Assembly (NCBI GenBank): GCA_002382805.1
Contig: DGAD01000032.1
Coordinates: forward strand, 1-64,000
Direction of reading: 5' to 3'
Length of the DNA: 64,000 bases
Origin: Clostridiales bacterium UBA4039
GTDB taxonomy: Bacteria; Bacillota; Clostridia; Lachnospirales; Vallitaleaceae
Part shown: piece after piece, positions 27,613 to 36,410 of the stretch
How the letters are laid out: each line of letters opens with the position of its first letter
Numbering within the stretch: the first letter of the stretch is position 1
Program-made: the position numbers and the translations under genes
Notes under the pieces: model-generated
Seen by the model: the letters and a program-made list of their open reading frames with translations, nothing else
What the model was told of the DNA's origin: nothing
The model's database searches: none

Positions 27613-27759
27613 ATGAAGCATATCAAAACTTTAAACAGTGCAGTGTTACAAAATACGGTTAAGCACGGTGGTTGTGGAGAATGCCAAACATCATGTCAGT
27701 CAGCTTGTAAGACGTCATGTACTGTAGGTAACCAAAGCTGCGAAAATGAAAATAGGTAA
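27613..27759 (+). CDS. scfA: SCIFF peptide (six-cysteine ranthipeptide precursor)
   Basis: 48 residues. The start MKHIKTLNSAVLQ is a leader; the core has six Cys at 21, 24, 28, 32, 36 and 43 (HGGCGECQTSCQSACKTSC region). SCIFF peptides are near-universal in Clostridia. A radical SAM maturase crosslinks Cys sulfur to non-alpha carbons of nearby residues (thioether). AAGGAGG precedes ATG 27613. The maturase gene follows after a stem-loop, an arrangement conserved in the class. Proposed roles include quorum-like signalling and control of metabolism, not established for this organism. Confidence 0.93.
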   Translation: MKHIKTLNSAVLQNTVKHGGCGECQTSCQSACKTSCTVGNQSCENENR

Positions 27760-27763
27760 GTAG

Positions 27764-27792
27764 ATAAGCAGTGACGTACAGTCGCTGCTTAT
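27764..27792 (+). promoter_or_regulatory. Intercistronic stem-loop between SCIFF and maturase genes
   Basis: A 12-pair stem (27764-27775 with 27781-27792, one U-G pair) closes a five-base loop (GTACA) directly after the SCIFF stop. No U-run follows, so it is probably an mRNA stabiliser, processing site or partial attenuator that makes more peptide than enzyme. Confidence 0.55.
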
Positions 27793-27835
27793 TAAATGAT
27801 TATCGAATTATTCAATGATTGAAAGGAAGTATATC

Positions 27836-29197
27836 GTGATACATCAATATAAAATGAATGGAATGAATCTCGTTATTGACGTCAATAGTGGCGCGATTCA
27901 TTTGTTTGATGAATGTTCCTATGAATTTATCGAATTATTGAACCAAAAATATTCGGAAGACGAAGTGATTGAACAGTTAAAAACTAAATATCCTGAAGCC
28001 GATCTCATCGAAGTAAAAAATGAAATCCAAGCACTTATTGAACAAAAAGTGCTCTTTACTGAAGATGAATATGCACAGGTTGTAGAGTCATTTGGTCAGA
28101 GAGAGACAGTTGTTAAGGCGCTGTGTTTGCATGTGGCGCATGATTGTAATCTTGCATGTCAATATTGCTTTGCTGAAGAAGGCGAATACCATGGAGACCG
28201 CTCGATTATGCCCTTAGATATAGCAAAGAAATCTATAGATTTTCTTATTAAGCATTCAGGTCAACGGAAAAATCTTGAAGTGGATTTTTTTGGCGGTGAA
28301 CCTTTAATGAATTTTGATGTTGTTAAAGAAACGGTTTTTTATGCAAAAGGATTAGAAGCAGAGCATAATAAAAAATTCCGCTTTACCATTACAACCAATG
28401 GTGTGTTGTTAGATCAAGATAAAATGGATTTTATCAATGAGCATATGTATAATGTTGTCTTAAGTTGTGACGGACGAAAAGAAGTCCATGACTATATGCG
28501 ACCGGCTTCCAATAAAAAAGGGAGTTATGATTTGATTATGCCAAAGTTCAAAGAATTGATTAAGCAACGTGGTGATAAAAGTTATTACATTCGAGGAACA
28601 TTTACTCACCACAACTTGGACTTTGCAGAAGATGTTCTTCATATGGCGCGAGAAGGATTTGATCAGATTTCAGTCGAGCCGGTAGTGGCACCATTAGATG
28701 AAGCCTATGCAATCCAAAAAGAAGATATCCCACAACTATTGAAAGAATATGAACATCTGGCGCAGAAGATGATGGAATATAAGGAACAAGGAACAACCTT
28801 CAACTTTTTCCATTTCATGATTGATTTAACAGGTGGACCATGCGTTGCAAAACGGTTAACCGGATGTGGTGCAGGGTTTGAATATATGGCAGTTACACCA
28901 CAAGGGGACTTATATCCATGCCATCAGTTTGTTGGAATGGAACAGTTTAAAATGGGTGATCTAGACACAGGTGTCGAGAACCTTTCAATGCAACAAGAAT
29001 TCAAAGGGTGTAATGTCTATTCCAAAAAAGCGTGTCAATCCTGTTGGGCAAAATTTTATTGCAGTGGTGGATGTAGTGCCAATGCATATAATTTTCAAGG
29101 TTCTATTACAGAAGCTTATGAAATGGGATGCGATTTAGAAAAAAAACGAGTCGAGTGTGCTATCTATATGCGTGCATGTGAACTTGTTGCCAAATAA
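27836..29197 (+). CDS. scfB: SCIFF maturase, radical SAM/SPASM thioether synthase
   Basis: 453 residues from GTG 27836. GAAAGGAAG sits at the right distance and the family begins at the encoded IHQYKMNGMNLVIDVNSG; an in-frame ATG at 27815 lacks a site. The N-terminal ~95 residues are the peptide-recognition (RRE-like) region. The radical SAM motif is C104-x3-C108-x2-C111 (HDCNLACQYC). The C-terminal SPASM domain (GCGAGFEYMAVTPQGDLYPC, then CQSCWAKFYCSGGC) binds two more Fe-S clusters. It forms the Cys crosslinks in the SCIFF peptide encoded just upstream. secDF follows 21 bases later. Confidence 0.94.
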   Translation: MIHQYKMNGMNLVIDVNSGAIHLFDECSYEFIELLNQKYSEDEVIEQLKTKYPEADLIEVKNEIQALIEQKVLFTEDEYAQVVESFGQRETVVKALCLHVAHDCNLACQYCFAEEGEYHGDRSIMPLDIAKKSIDFLIKHSGQRKNLEVDFFGGEPLMNFDVVKETVFYAKGLEAEHNKKFRFTITTNGVLLDQDKMDFINEHMYNVVLSCDGRKEVHDYMRPASNKKGSYDLIMPKFKELIKQRGDKSYYIRGTFTHHNLDFAEDVLHMAREGFDQISVEPVVAPLDEAYAIQKEDIPQLLKEYEHLAQKMMEYKEQGTTFNFFHFMIDLTGGPCVAKRLTGCGAGFEYMAVTPQGDLYPCHQFVGMEQFKMGDLDTGVENLSMQQEFKGCNVYSKKACQSCWAKFYCSGGCSANAYNFQGSITEAYEMGCDLEKKRVECAIYMRACELVAK

Positions 29198-29218
29198 AAC
29201 TTAAGGAGGATTACTTTT

Positions 29219-31378
29219 ATGAAGGGGAAAAGCCTTGTAGCGCTTTTGTTATCTTTATTAATTATCGCAGGAGGACTCTTTGTTTCATTTAATGGTGTCG
29301 GAAGCAATGCGATTGGAAGTGCAAAAGACATCAATTTAGGTTTGGATTTAGCAGGTGGTGTAAGTATTACATATTCCACAATTAAGGATGAACCAACCGA
29401 TCGTGAAATGAATGATACAATTTACAAGTTAAATCAACGTATTACTGGAAGTGGATATACAGAAGGTGAAGTATATCGCGAAGGTAAACGTCGGATTAAC
29501 GTGGATATTCCAAATGTATCTGACCCAAATAAAGTTCTTGAGGAACTCGGAAAACCAGGTGACTTAAAATTTGTAGATATGGACGGCGTGGTGGCAATCA
29601 CAGGTAGTGATGTTAAGGATGCCAATGCAGCAAGTAATCCAGATGGATTTGGATATGTGGTTATTCTTGACTTAAATGCGTCAGGAAAAGATAAGTTTGC
29701 TGTTGCTACTGCAAATAATGTCAATAAGCCTATTAATATTGTTTATAATGGCGAAACGATTATGTCACCTACGGTAAGTACAGCAATAACCGATGGTGTA
29801 GCTACAATTTCAGGAATGGCAACGATTGATGATGCTAATGAATTAGCAACCTATATTCGTATTGGAGCATTACCTCTTGAGCTTAAAGAACTGCGATCGA
29901 ATGTCGTTGGAGCTAAGATGGGTAAAGATGCCATTGATACATCGGTTAAAGCCGGCTTAATTGGAATTTTGCTTGTCTTTGCATTTATGATTTTCTATTA
30001 TCGCTTGCCTGGATTAGCATCCGTTCTTGCATTAGCTTTTTATGCGTCTTTGGTAATTATTGTTTTATCCATTACAAATATGACCTTGACATTACCTGGA
30101 ATTGCCGGGATGATTTTGTCTGTCGGAATGGCCGTGGACGCCAATGTTATTATATTCTCGAGGATTCGTGAAGAATTGGAAGTCGGCAAAACACTTCGAG
30201 CGTCTGTAAGTGCCGGATTTAGAAAAGCTAGAACGGCGATCGTTGATGGTAACATTACAACGTTGATTGCGGCAGCTGTACTCTATATTATGGGGACCGG
30301 AACGATTCGAGGGTTCTCTCAAACATTAGCTTTAGGTATTATTATTTCCATGTTTACAGCTTTAGTTGTCACTCGAATAATCTTGATGAGCTTTGTTGAA
30401 CTTGGGGCTACCAATAAGGCTCTATATGGACGGGACTATCATGTTAAAGTCTTTGATATTGTTAAGCGAAGAAAAACATGGTTTGCTATTTCACTTGCGA
30501 TTATTCTTCTTGGGTTGATAATGTTGCCTGTTCACAAAGGAACCGATGGTGCATTCTTAAATTATGATATTGAATTTATGGGTGGAACATCGACATTAGT
30601 TACAACTAACGAAGTTGTCTATGATACATTGGAAGAATTACAAGAAGGTGTTCGAGACTTAGTTGTCGAAGCAACAGGAGATGATACGCCTCAGATGAAT
30701 ATTGTCAAAGGCATCGACGGAGCTGGACAATTTGTTATCAAAACAAAAGAATTAGACACGGAAACAGGGATGGACTTGCGTGAAGCGTTAATGGCAAAAT
30801 TCTCTATTTCTGCTGAGAATATTGAAAGTGAAAATATTAGTGCGACGATAAGTACGGAAATGCGACGCGACGCAATTATTGCAGTAATTATTGCATCCAT
30901 TGGTATTCTTATTTATATTTCAATGCGATTCCATGATTTTCGATTTGGTGTTGCAGCTGTTATAGCATTGATTCATGATGTGTTTATCGTATTCACAGTG
31001 TACTCAGTCTTGTTTATTCCGGTTAACAATTCATTTATTGCAGCTATGCTAACGATTGTCGGGTATTCTATTAATGATACGATTGTCTTATTTGACCGTG
31101 TTCGAGATAATCAAAAAACAATGAAACACGGAGATTATCATGGTGTAATCAATACCAGCATCAGTCAAATCATATCACGTTCGATCAACACGTCGTTAAC
31201 AACGTTTATTATGGTTTTTGTATTAAATCTTTTAGGTGTGGCATCGATTCGTGAGTTTGCATTACCGCTTATGGTCGGAATAATCTCAGGAACATATTCT
31301 TCAATATTTATTGCAAGTCCGTTGTGGTATGTTCTTAAGAAAAAAGAAGAAGCAAAGATTCAAAACGCTCAAAAATAA
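29219..31378 (+). CDS. secDF: SecDF fusion, protein export membrane protein
   Basis: 719 residues combining SecD and SecF, which are separate in many bacteria. The SecD half has the opening helix, LGLDLAGGVSITY, a periplasmic domain and a six-helix core with IAGMILSVGMAVDANVIIFSR. The SecF half starts near residue 425, with FMGGTSTLVT and the matching core (YSINDTIVLFDRVRDN). SecDF uses proton motive force to pull exported proteins from SecYEG. AAGGAGG precedes ATG 29219. It lies directly after the SCIFF maturase, and yajC lies 4 kb upstream. Confidence 0.95.
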   Translation: MKGKSLVALLLSLLIIAGGLFVSFNGVGSNAIGSAKDINLGLDLAGGVSITYSTIKDEPTDREMNDTIYKLNQRITGSGYTEGEVYREGKRRINVDIPNVSDPNKVLEELGKPGDLKFVDMDGVVAITGSDVKDANAASNPDGFGYVVILDLNASGKDKFAVATANNVNKPINIVYNGETIMSPTVSTAITDGVATISGMATIDDANELATYIRIGALPLELKELRSNVVGAKMGKDAIDTSVKAGLIGILLVFAFMIFYYRLPGLASVLALAFYASLVIIVLSITNMTLTLPGIAGMILSVGMAVDANVIIFSRIREELEVGKTLRASVSAGFRKARTAIVDGNITTLIAAAVLYIMGTGTIRGFSQTLALGIIISMFTALVVTRIILMSFVELGATNKALYGRDYHVKVFDIVKRRKTWFAISLAIILLGLIMLPVHKGTDGAFLNYDIEFMGGTSTLVTTNEVVYDTLEELQEGVRDLVVEATGDDTPQMNIVKGIDGAGQFVIKTKELDTETGMDLREALMAKFSISAENIESENISATISTEMRRDAIIAVIIASIGILIYISMRFHDFRFGVAAVIALIHDVFIVFTVYSVLFIPVNNSFIAAMLTIVGYSINDTIVLFDRVRDNQKTMKHGDYHGVINTSISQIISRSINTSLTTFIMVFVLNLLGVASIREFALPLMVGIISGTYSSIFIASPLWYVLKKKEEAKIQNAQK

Positions 31379-31387
31379 GGAGTATAT

Positions 31388-33490
31388 ATGTTAAAACCTT
31401 TAATTATTGAAACGACAACAAGTGATGAGCAACATATAAAAAAACTTCATCAAGAATTAAAGGACCAAGGTATTAACAAGAGTGAACTGATTTGTAAACT
31501 ATTAGTTCACCGTGGGATATATACAGTAGATGATGCGAAGAATTTTTTGTACCCAACGTATCATCTGCTTTATGATCCCTATGGTTTAAAAGATATGGAA
31601 AAAGCTGTTATGCTTATTCAGAAGCATATAGATGCAAAAAATAGTATTTATGTCTATGGAGATTATGATGTTGATGGAATAACAAGTACATCCATACTCG
31701 TCAAAATATTAAAGGCATGTGGTGCAAATGTAGCATACTATATTCCGGATCGAATTGATGAAGGATATGGCATCAATGAAGAAGCTATTGATTGGATTTA
31801 TGAGCGTGGTGGCCGGTTGATTATCAGTGTTGATACGGGAATTACTGCCATAGAGCAAGTGGCTCATGCCAAGAATCTAGGGCTGGACATGATTATTACG
31901 GATCACCATGAGTGTCAAGAGCAGATACCAAAGGCAGATGCAGTTATTAATCCTAAGCAATCCGCATGCAATTATCCATACAAAAACTTAGCTGGTGTCG
32001 GCGTGACGTTTAAATTGGCCCAAGCTCTAGGAAAAGTGTATACAATTGACGAAGAATTTTTGGTTGATTTGCTTGAGATTGCCGCGATAGGAACGGTTGC
32101 AGATATTGTTCCGTTGATTGATGAAAATCGTATCATTGTGTCCGTCGCATTTGAACGTATACGAGAAAACTTGGAAAAAGATCAAGGAAACAAAGGTTTA
32201 AAGGCGTTATTGACATTGGTGGGGGCACATGAACGTCCTTTAACAGCCGGAGTTATTGGGTTTCAAATTGGTCCGCGTCTAAATGCAGCCGGGCGGTTGG
32301 GGGATGCCAAGCGCGGCGTAGAGTTGTTTTTAACGGATTCGGCAGATGAAGCTATGGATATAGCCACAGAGCTGGATGTTCAAAATCGAAAACGTCAGGA
32401 AATGGAACAAAAAATTCTAGAAGAAGCGGATGCGATTATTCAAAAAACACGTAATGTGGAGAATGAAGCGATACTTGTAGTGGCTTCTCATGGATGGCAT
32501 CATGGAGTAATTGGCATTGTAGCATCCCGATTGACAGAAAAATATTATCGACCGACCATACTGCTGACCATTCATGAAGGTATTGCTTCAGGATCGGCAC
32601 GTAGCGTTGAAGGATTTTCAATTTTTGATGCACTTATGGATTCAAAAGATTTGTTTCTAAAAGTCGGCGGGCATGAAATGGCTGCAGGAATGAGTCTGGA
32701 TGAAAAAAACATTGAATCTTTGCGTATGCGCCTAAATCAATATGCGAAAAATAATATGAGTGCCACAACCCTTATCCCTAAAGCGCGTGTTGAGCATGCG
32801 GCGTGTTTAAAAGAGGTAAACGTAGAGTTGATTGAAGAGTTAAAATGTCTTGAACCCTACGGCGCAGGCAACCAGGAACCACGGTTTTTACTTCAAGGTT
32901 ACGTAGGTCAAAAACAGCTGATGGGAAAAGAAAAAAAGCATTTCAAAATGCAGTTTTTACAAGAAGAAAACATGGTAGATGTTGTTGCTTTTAACAATGC
33001 CCAATATTATGAAGATGTCTATAATAAAACAGAGATTGAACTAATAGGTACCTTCAATATTAATGAGTGGAAAGGGTACAAAAAACCTCAGATTTTTTTA
33101 AAGGGCATGCGATATCTGCCGGAATTTGAGAGCTACCTCAAAGAAGCTACTCAGAAGTTTGAAGCAATAGATAATGGAGATATTGATGATGTGGTTATGG
33201 CGTACGATATTCAGTGTAGTCGAAAAGACTGTATTGAGGTGTATCGAAAGCTTCGAACCCTTATGACCAAAAGTGAATGGGCTATGGATGTGTTCAAATT
33301 TAATGCTATGATTCAGGACAATCATAAAGACTTAAAGGCATTGATTAAAAGCCGGTTAATCCTAGAAGTATTTCGTGAACTTGGATTGATTGACATAATA
33401 AAACAAGACATAGCATGTTATCAAATACAAATGAATAAAACGCAAACAGTTGAATTAGAGAAATCAACGTTGTATAATAAAATATGTTGA
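31388..33490 (+). CDS. recJ: Single-stranded-DNA exonuclease RecJ
   Basis: 700 residues. The DHH-phosphoesterase motifs are intact: VYGDYDVDGITST, SVDTGIT, ITDHHECQ and the DHHA1 segment GSARSVEGFSIFDAL with GGHEMAAGMSL. An OB-like domain follows (YGAGNQEPRFLL). RecJ degrades ssDNA 5' to 3' in recombination and mismatch or base-excision repair. The protein is ~125 residues longer than E. coli RecJ; the extra C-terminal helical region is common in Firmicutes. AAGGAG precedes ATG 31388, 9 bases after secDF. apt and relA/spoT follow. Confidence 0.94.
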   Translation: MLKPLIIETTTSDEQHIKKLHQELKDQGINKSELICKLLVHRGIYTVDDAKNFLYPTYHLLYDPYGLKDMEKAVMLIQKHIDAKNSIYVYGDYDVDGITSTSILVKILKACGANVAYYIPDRIDEGYGINEEAIDWIYERGGRLIISVDTGITAIEQVAHAKNLGLDMIITDHHECQEQIPKADAVINPKQSACNYPYKNLAGVGVTFKLAQALGKVYTIDEEFLVDLLEIAAIGTVADIVPLIDENRIIVSVAFERIRENLEKDQGNKGLKALLTLVGAHERPLTAGVIGFQIGPRLNAAGRLGDAKRGVELFLTDSADEAMDIATELDVQNRKRQEMEQKILEEADAIIQKTRNVENEAILVVASHGWHHGVIGIVASRLTEKYYRPTILLTIHEGIASGSARSVEGFSIFDALMDSKDLFLKVGGHEMAAGMSLDEKNIESLRMRLNQYAKNNMSATTLIPKARVEHAACLKEVNVELIEELKCLEPYGAGNQEPRFLLQGYVGQKQLMGKEKKHFKMQFLQEENMVDVVAFNNAQYYEDVYNKTEIELIGTFNINEWKGYKKPQIFLKGMRYLPEFESYLKEATQKFEAIDNGDIDDVVMAYDIQCSRKDCIEVYRKLRTLMTKSEWAMDVFKFNAMIQDNHKDLKALIKSRLILEVFRELGLIDIIKQDIACYQIQMNKTQTVELEKSTLYNKIC

Positions 33491-33515
33491 CTATGAAAAA
33501 GATAGGAGATTGGCT

Positions 33516-34028
33516 ATGGATTTAAGAACAGTTATAAGAGATGTCTATGATTTTCCAAAGGAAGGAATTGTATTTAAAGATATAACAACCGTTTTGCAAG
33601 ATCCACATGCACTGCGAGAGTCTATTGATCAAATGCAGGCACAATTGGATGGAGTTGAGTTTGATTATGTTGTGGGACCGGAATCTAGAGGGTTCATTTT
33701 TGGTGTTCCGATTGCTTACAATATGCATAAAGGCTTTGTTCCTGTGAGAAAAGCCGGAAAGCTTCCTTATGAAACAAAACAAAAAACTTATGATTTAGAA
33801 TATGGAACAGCTACAATTGAAATGCATAGCGATGCCATCAAACCGGGAGACAAGGTTGTTATTATTGATGACTTATTAGCTACGGGAGGGACCTCAGAAG
33901 CGATGGTTAAATTAATTGAAGATTTTGGCGGAGAAGTGGTTAAGATGGTATATTTAATCGAATTATCTTTCTTACCTGGACGTGATAAATTAAAAGGATA
34001 TGATGTTGAAGCATTGATTACATATTAG
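33516..34028 (+). CDS. apt: Adenine phosphoribosyltransferase
   Basis: 170 residues from ATG 33516; AGGAG sits 8 bases upstream, which is preferred over the TTG at 33510. It salvages adenine to AMP with PRPP. Signatures: MDLRTVIRDVYDFPKEGI, the VGPESRGFIFG loop and the PRPP motif VVIIDDLLATGGT. The recJ-apt-relA/spoT order is widespread in Firmicutes. A strong terminator follows at 34042-34087. Confidence 0.96.
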   Translation: MDLRTVIRDVYDFPKEGIVFKDITTVLQDPHALRESIDQMQAQLDGVEFDYVVGPESRGFIFGVPIAYNMHKGFVPVRKAGKLPYETKQKTYDLEYGTATIEMHSDAIKPGDKVVIIDDLLATGGTSEAMVKLIEDFGGEVVKMVYLIELSFLPGRDKLKGYDVEALITY

Positions 34029-34041
34029 TTTATTCATAGGA

Positions 34042-34087
34042 GAGCTTATCATTAGCAAGGAGTCAACTAATGCATAAGCTCTTTTTT
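34042..34087 (+). terminator. Terminator after apt
   Basis: GAGCTTAT (34042-34049) pairs with ATAAGCTC (34074-34081), extended inward by ATTAG (34051-34055) with CTAAT (34067-34071), and is followed by six T (34082-34087). It separates apt from relA/spoT. Confidence 0.85.
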
Positions 34088-34089
34088 AC

Positions 34090-34118
34090 TTGCATTTTAG
34101 TGCGTTTCTTAATATAAT
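34090..34118 (+). promoter_or_regulatory. Promoter of relA/spoT
   Basis: TTGCAT (34090-34095), 17 bases, and a perfect TATAAT (34113-34118). The -35 box begins 3 bases after the preceding terminator's T-run. The 5' leader to ATG 34197 is about 70 bases. Confidence 0.7.
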
Positions 34119-34196
34119 GGAGTATAATACTTTGGTAAGTAGATTAGGTGCATAGCCTTAATATACATAAAAATGAGACAAGAAAGTGATGATTAT

Positions 34197-36410
34197 ATGC
34201 CAACAAAAAGTTTTGAGGAATTAATCGTAAAAATAAAAAAGTATCATCCGACAGAAGACTTTGAATTAGTCGAGAAAGCCTATAAATTGGCTGAATCTGC
34301 TCACGGAAATCAATTGCGCAAGTCTGGAGAGCCTTATTTGATTCACCCAATTGCAGTTGCAAACATATTGGCGGAACTTGAACTTGACAAAGAGTCTATA
34401 ATTGCGGGAATTTTACATGATGTCGTAGAAGATACTGAGTATACGGTTGAAGATATATCGAGAGAGTTTAACGAAGAGATTGCCTTACTTGTTGATGGTG
34501 TGACAAAATTAAGTCAGATAACATATACTTCGGACAAAGAAGAAATTCAGGCAGAAAACTATCGTAAAATGTTTTTGGCCATGGCAAAGGATATTCGCGT
34601 AATCTTAATTAAACTTGCAGACCGATTGCATAACTTGAGAACACTAGATTATATGCCGGAACATAAGCAAATTGAAAAAGCAAAGGAAACTTTGGATATT
34701 TATGCACCTCTTGCTCATCGACTGGGAATTAGTAAAATTAAAGTCGAGATGGAAGATTTAGCTCTTAAATATCTTGATAAAGAAGCGTATTATGATATTG
34801 TGGAGAAGATACGAAGAAAGCGTTCGGACCGTGAACGTTATATCGAAGATGTTGTTGAAAAAGTCAAGCAAAATTTGGAAGAAGTTGGCATTGAGGCCGA
34901 AGTTTTTGGGCGACCTAAACATTTTTTTAGTATCTATAAAAAAATGGTTAGCCAGAAAAAAACCATTGACCAGATTTATGACTTGTTTGCTGTTCGTGCT
35001 ATTGTAGGAAGTGTCAAAGATTGTTATGGCGTGCTTGGAATTATTCATGAGCTGTATACTCCGGTTCCTGGAAGATTCAAAGATTATATTGCTATGCCAA
35101 AGTCAAATATGTACCAATCATTGCATACAACACTAATTGGACCAGAAGGGGAACCTTTTGAAATGCAAATTCGAACATATGATATGCATCGTACAGCTGA
35201 ATTTGGAATTGCAGCGCATTGGAAGTATAAAGAAGGGGCTACTGCTGAATCAATGGAAAGAAGTGAGGAGCAGAAGCTGAATTGGCTACGCCAAATTCTT
35301 GAATGGCAACGGGATATGTCAGACAACAAAGAATTTATGGATGTACTAAAAACGGACCTTGATGTCTATAGCGATCAAGTGTATGCGTTCACACCTACAG
35401 GTGATGTCATTAATTTGCCGCAGGGAAGTACACCGATTGACTTTGCATATTATATTCATAGTGCCGTAGGTAATAAAATGGTCGGTGCAAGAGTTAACGG
35501 TAAGATTGTCACATTTGATCGAAAGATAAAAAATGGTGATCGTATCGAGATCTTAACATCACAAAACTCAAGAGGACCAAGTAGAGACTGGCTGAATATC
35601 GTTAAAAGCTCTCAAGCAAAATCAAAAATAAATCAATGGTTTCGCAAAGAGTTTAAAGAAGAAAACATTAGCAAGGGAAAAGATTTGCTTGAAAAATATG
35701 CCAAAGGTAAAGGGCTTCCGCTTCATGATATTATGGAAACAAAATATCAAAAGATTGTTATTCGTAAATATGGCTTTAAAGACTGGGATTCAGTTTGTGC
35801 AGCCGTTGGTCATGGTGGATTAAAGGAAGGGCAAATCATTAATCGCTTACATGATGAGTACTTAAAAGACCATAAGGTCGAAGTAGATCCTGAGGAACTG
35901 CTTAAAGAGTTCAATGAAAACAATGATAAAGTTACGACAAAAAAATCCAAAACAGGCATTATTGTTAAAGGGATTGAAGACCTAGCCGTTAGATTTTCAA
36001 GGTGTTGCACTCCGGTTCCAGGGGATGAAATAGTTGGTTTTGTTACCCGGGGACGAGGAATATCAATTCACCGAACAGACTGCGTTAATATTATTAACCT
36101 TACAGACGAAGAACGTGCGCGTCTAATTGATGCAGAATGGCAAATGATTGAAAAAGTGGCCTCGGATATGTTGTACAAGGCTGACCTTCAAATTACGGCA
36201 GAAGATCGCAATGGTATGTTGGTCGATGTATCCAAAGTGTTGTCAGATGAAGGGGTTCCGATTCGAAATATGAATGCACGTACGACGAACAATCATGAAT
36301 CGGTTATCAATATAACCATTGAGATAAAGAACTCAAATCAGCTTAATGTTATAACCAAAAAGCTAAATAACATCATGGGAGTTTATGAAGTGATGAGGAC
36401 GAATAATTAA
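34197..36410 (+). CDS. relA/spoT: Bifunctional (p)ppGpp synthetase/hydrolase
   Basis: 737 residues from ATG 34197 (a site AGAAAG lies just upstream; an in-frame ATG at 34173 lacks one). Domains in order: HD hydrolase with the intact catalytic HDVVEDT, synthetase with the RFKD signature typical of bifunctional enzymes (GRFKDYIAMPKSNMYQSLHTT region), TGS (VYAFTPTGDVINLPQGSTP), a Cys-containing linker (FSRCCTPVPGDEI) and a C-terminal ACT domain. It makes and degrades the stringent-response alarmone. Its own promoter precedes it. hemZ starts one base after the stop. Confidence 0.96.
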   Translation: MPTKSFEELIVKIKKYHPTEDFELVEKAYKLAESAHGNQLRKSGEPYLIHPIAVANILAELELDKESIIAGILHDVVEDTEYTVEDISREFNEEIALLVDGVTKLSQITYTSDKEEIQAENYRKMFLAMAKDIRVILIKLADRLHNLRTLDYMPEHKQIEKAKETLDIYAPLAHRLGISKIKVEMEDLALKYLDKEAYYDIVEKIRRKRSDRERYIEDVVEKVKQNLEEVGIEAEVFGRPKHFFSIYKKMVSQKKTIDQIYDLFAVRAIVGSVKDCYGVLGIIHELYTPVPGRFKDYIAMPKSNMYQSLHTTLIGPEGEPFEMQIRTYDMHRTAEFGIAAHWKYKEGATAESMERSEEQKLNWLRQILEWQRDMSDNKEFMDVLKTDLDVYSDQVYAFTPTGDVINLPQGSTPIDFAYYIHSAVGNKMVGARVNGKIVTFDRKIKNGDRIEILTSQNSRGPSRDWLNIVKSSQAKSKINQWFRKEFKEENISKGKDLLEKYAKGKGLPLHDIMETKYQKIVIRKYGFKDWDSVCAAVGHGGLKEGQIINRLHDEYLKDHKVEVDPEELLKEFNENNDKVTTKKSKTGIIVKGIEDLAVRFSRCCTPVPGDEIVGFVTRGRGISIHRTDCVNIINLTDEERARLIDAEWQMIEKVASDMLYKADLQITAEDRNGMLVDVSKVLSDEGVPIRNMNARTTNNHESVINITIEIKNSNQLNVITKKLNNIMGVYEVMRTNN

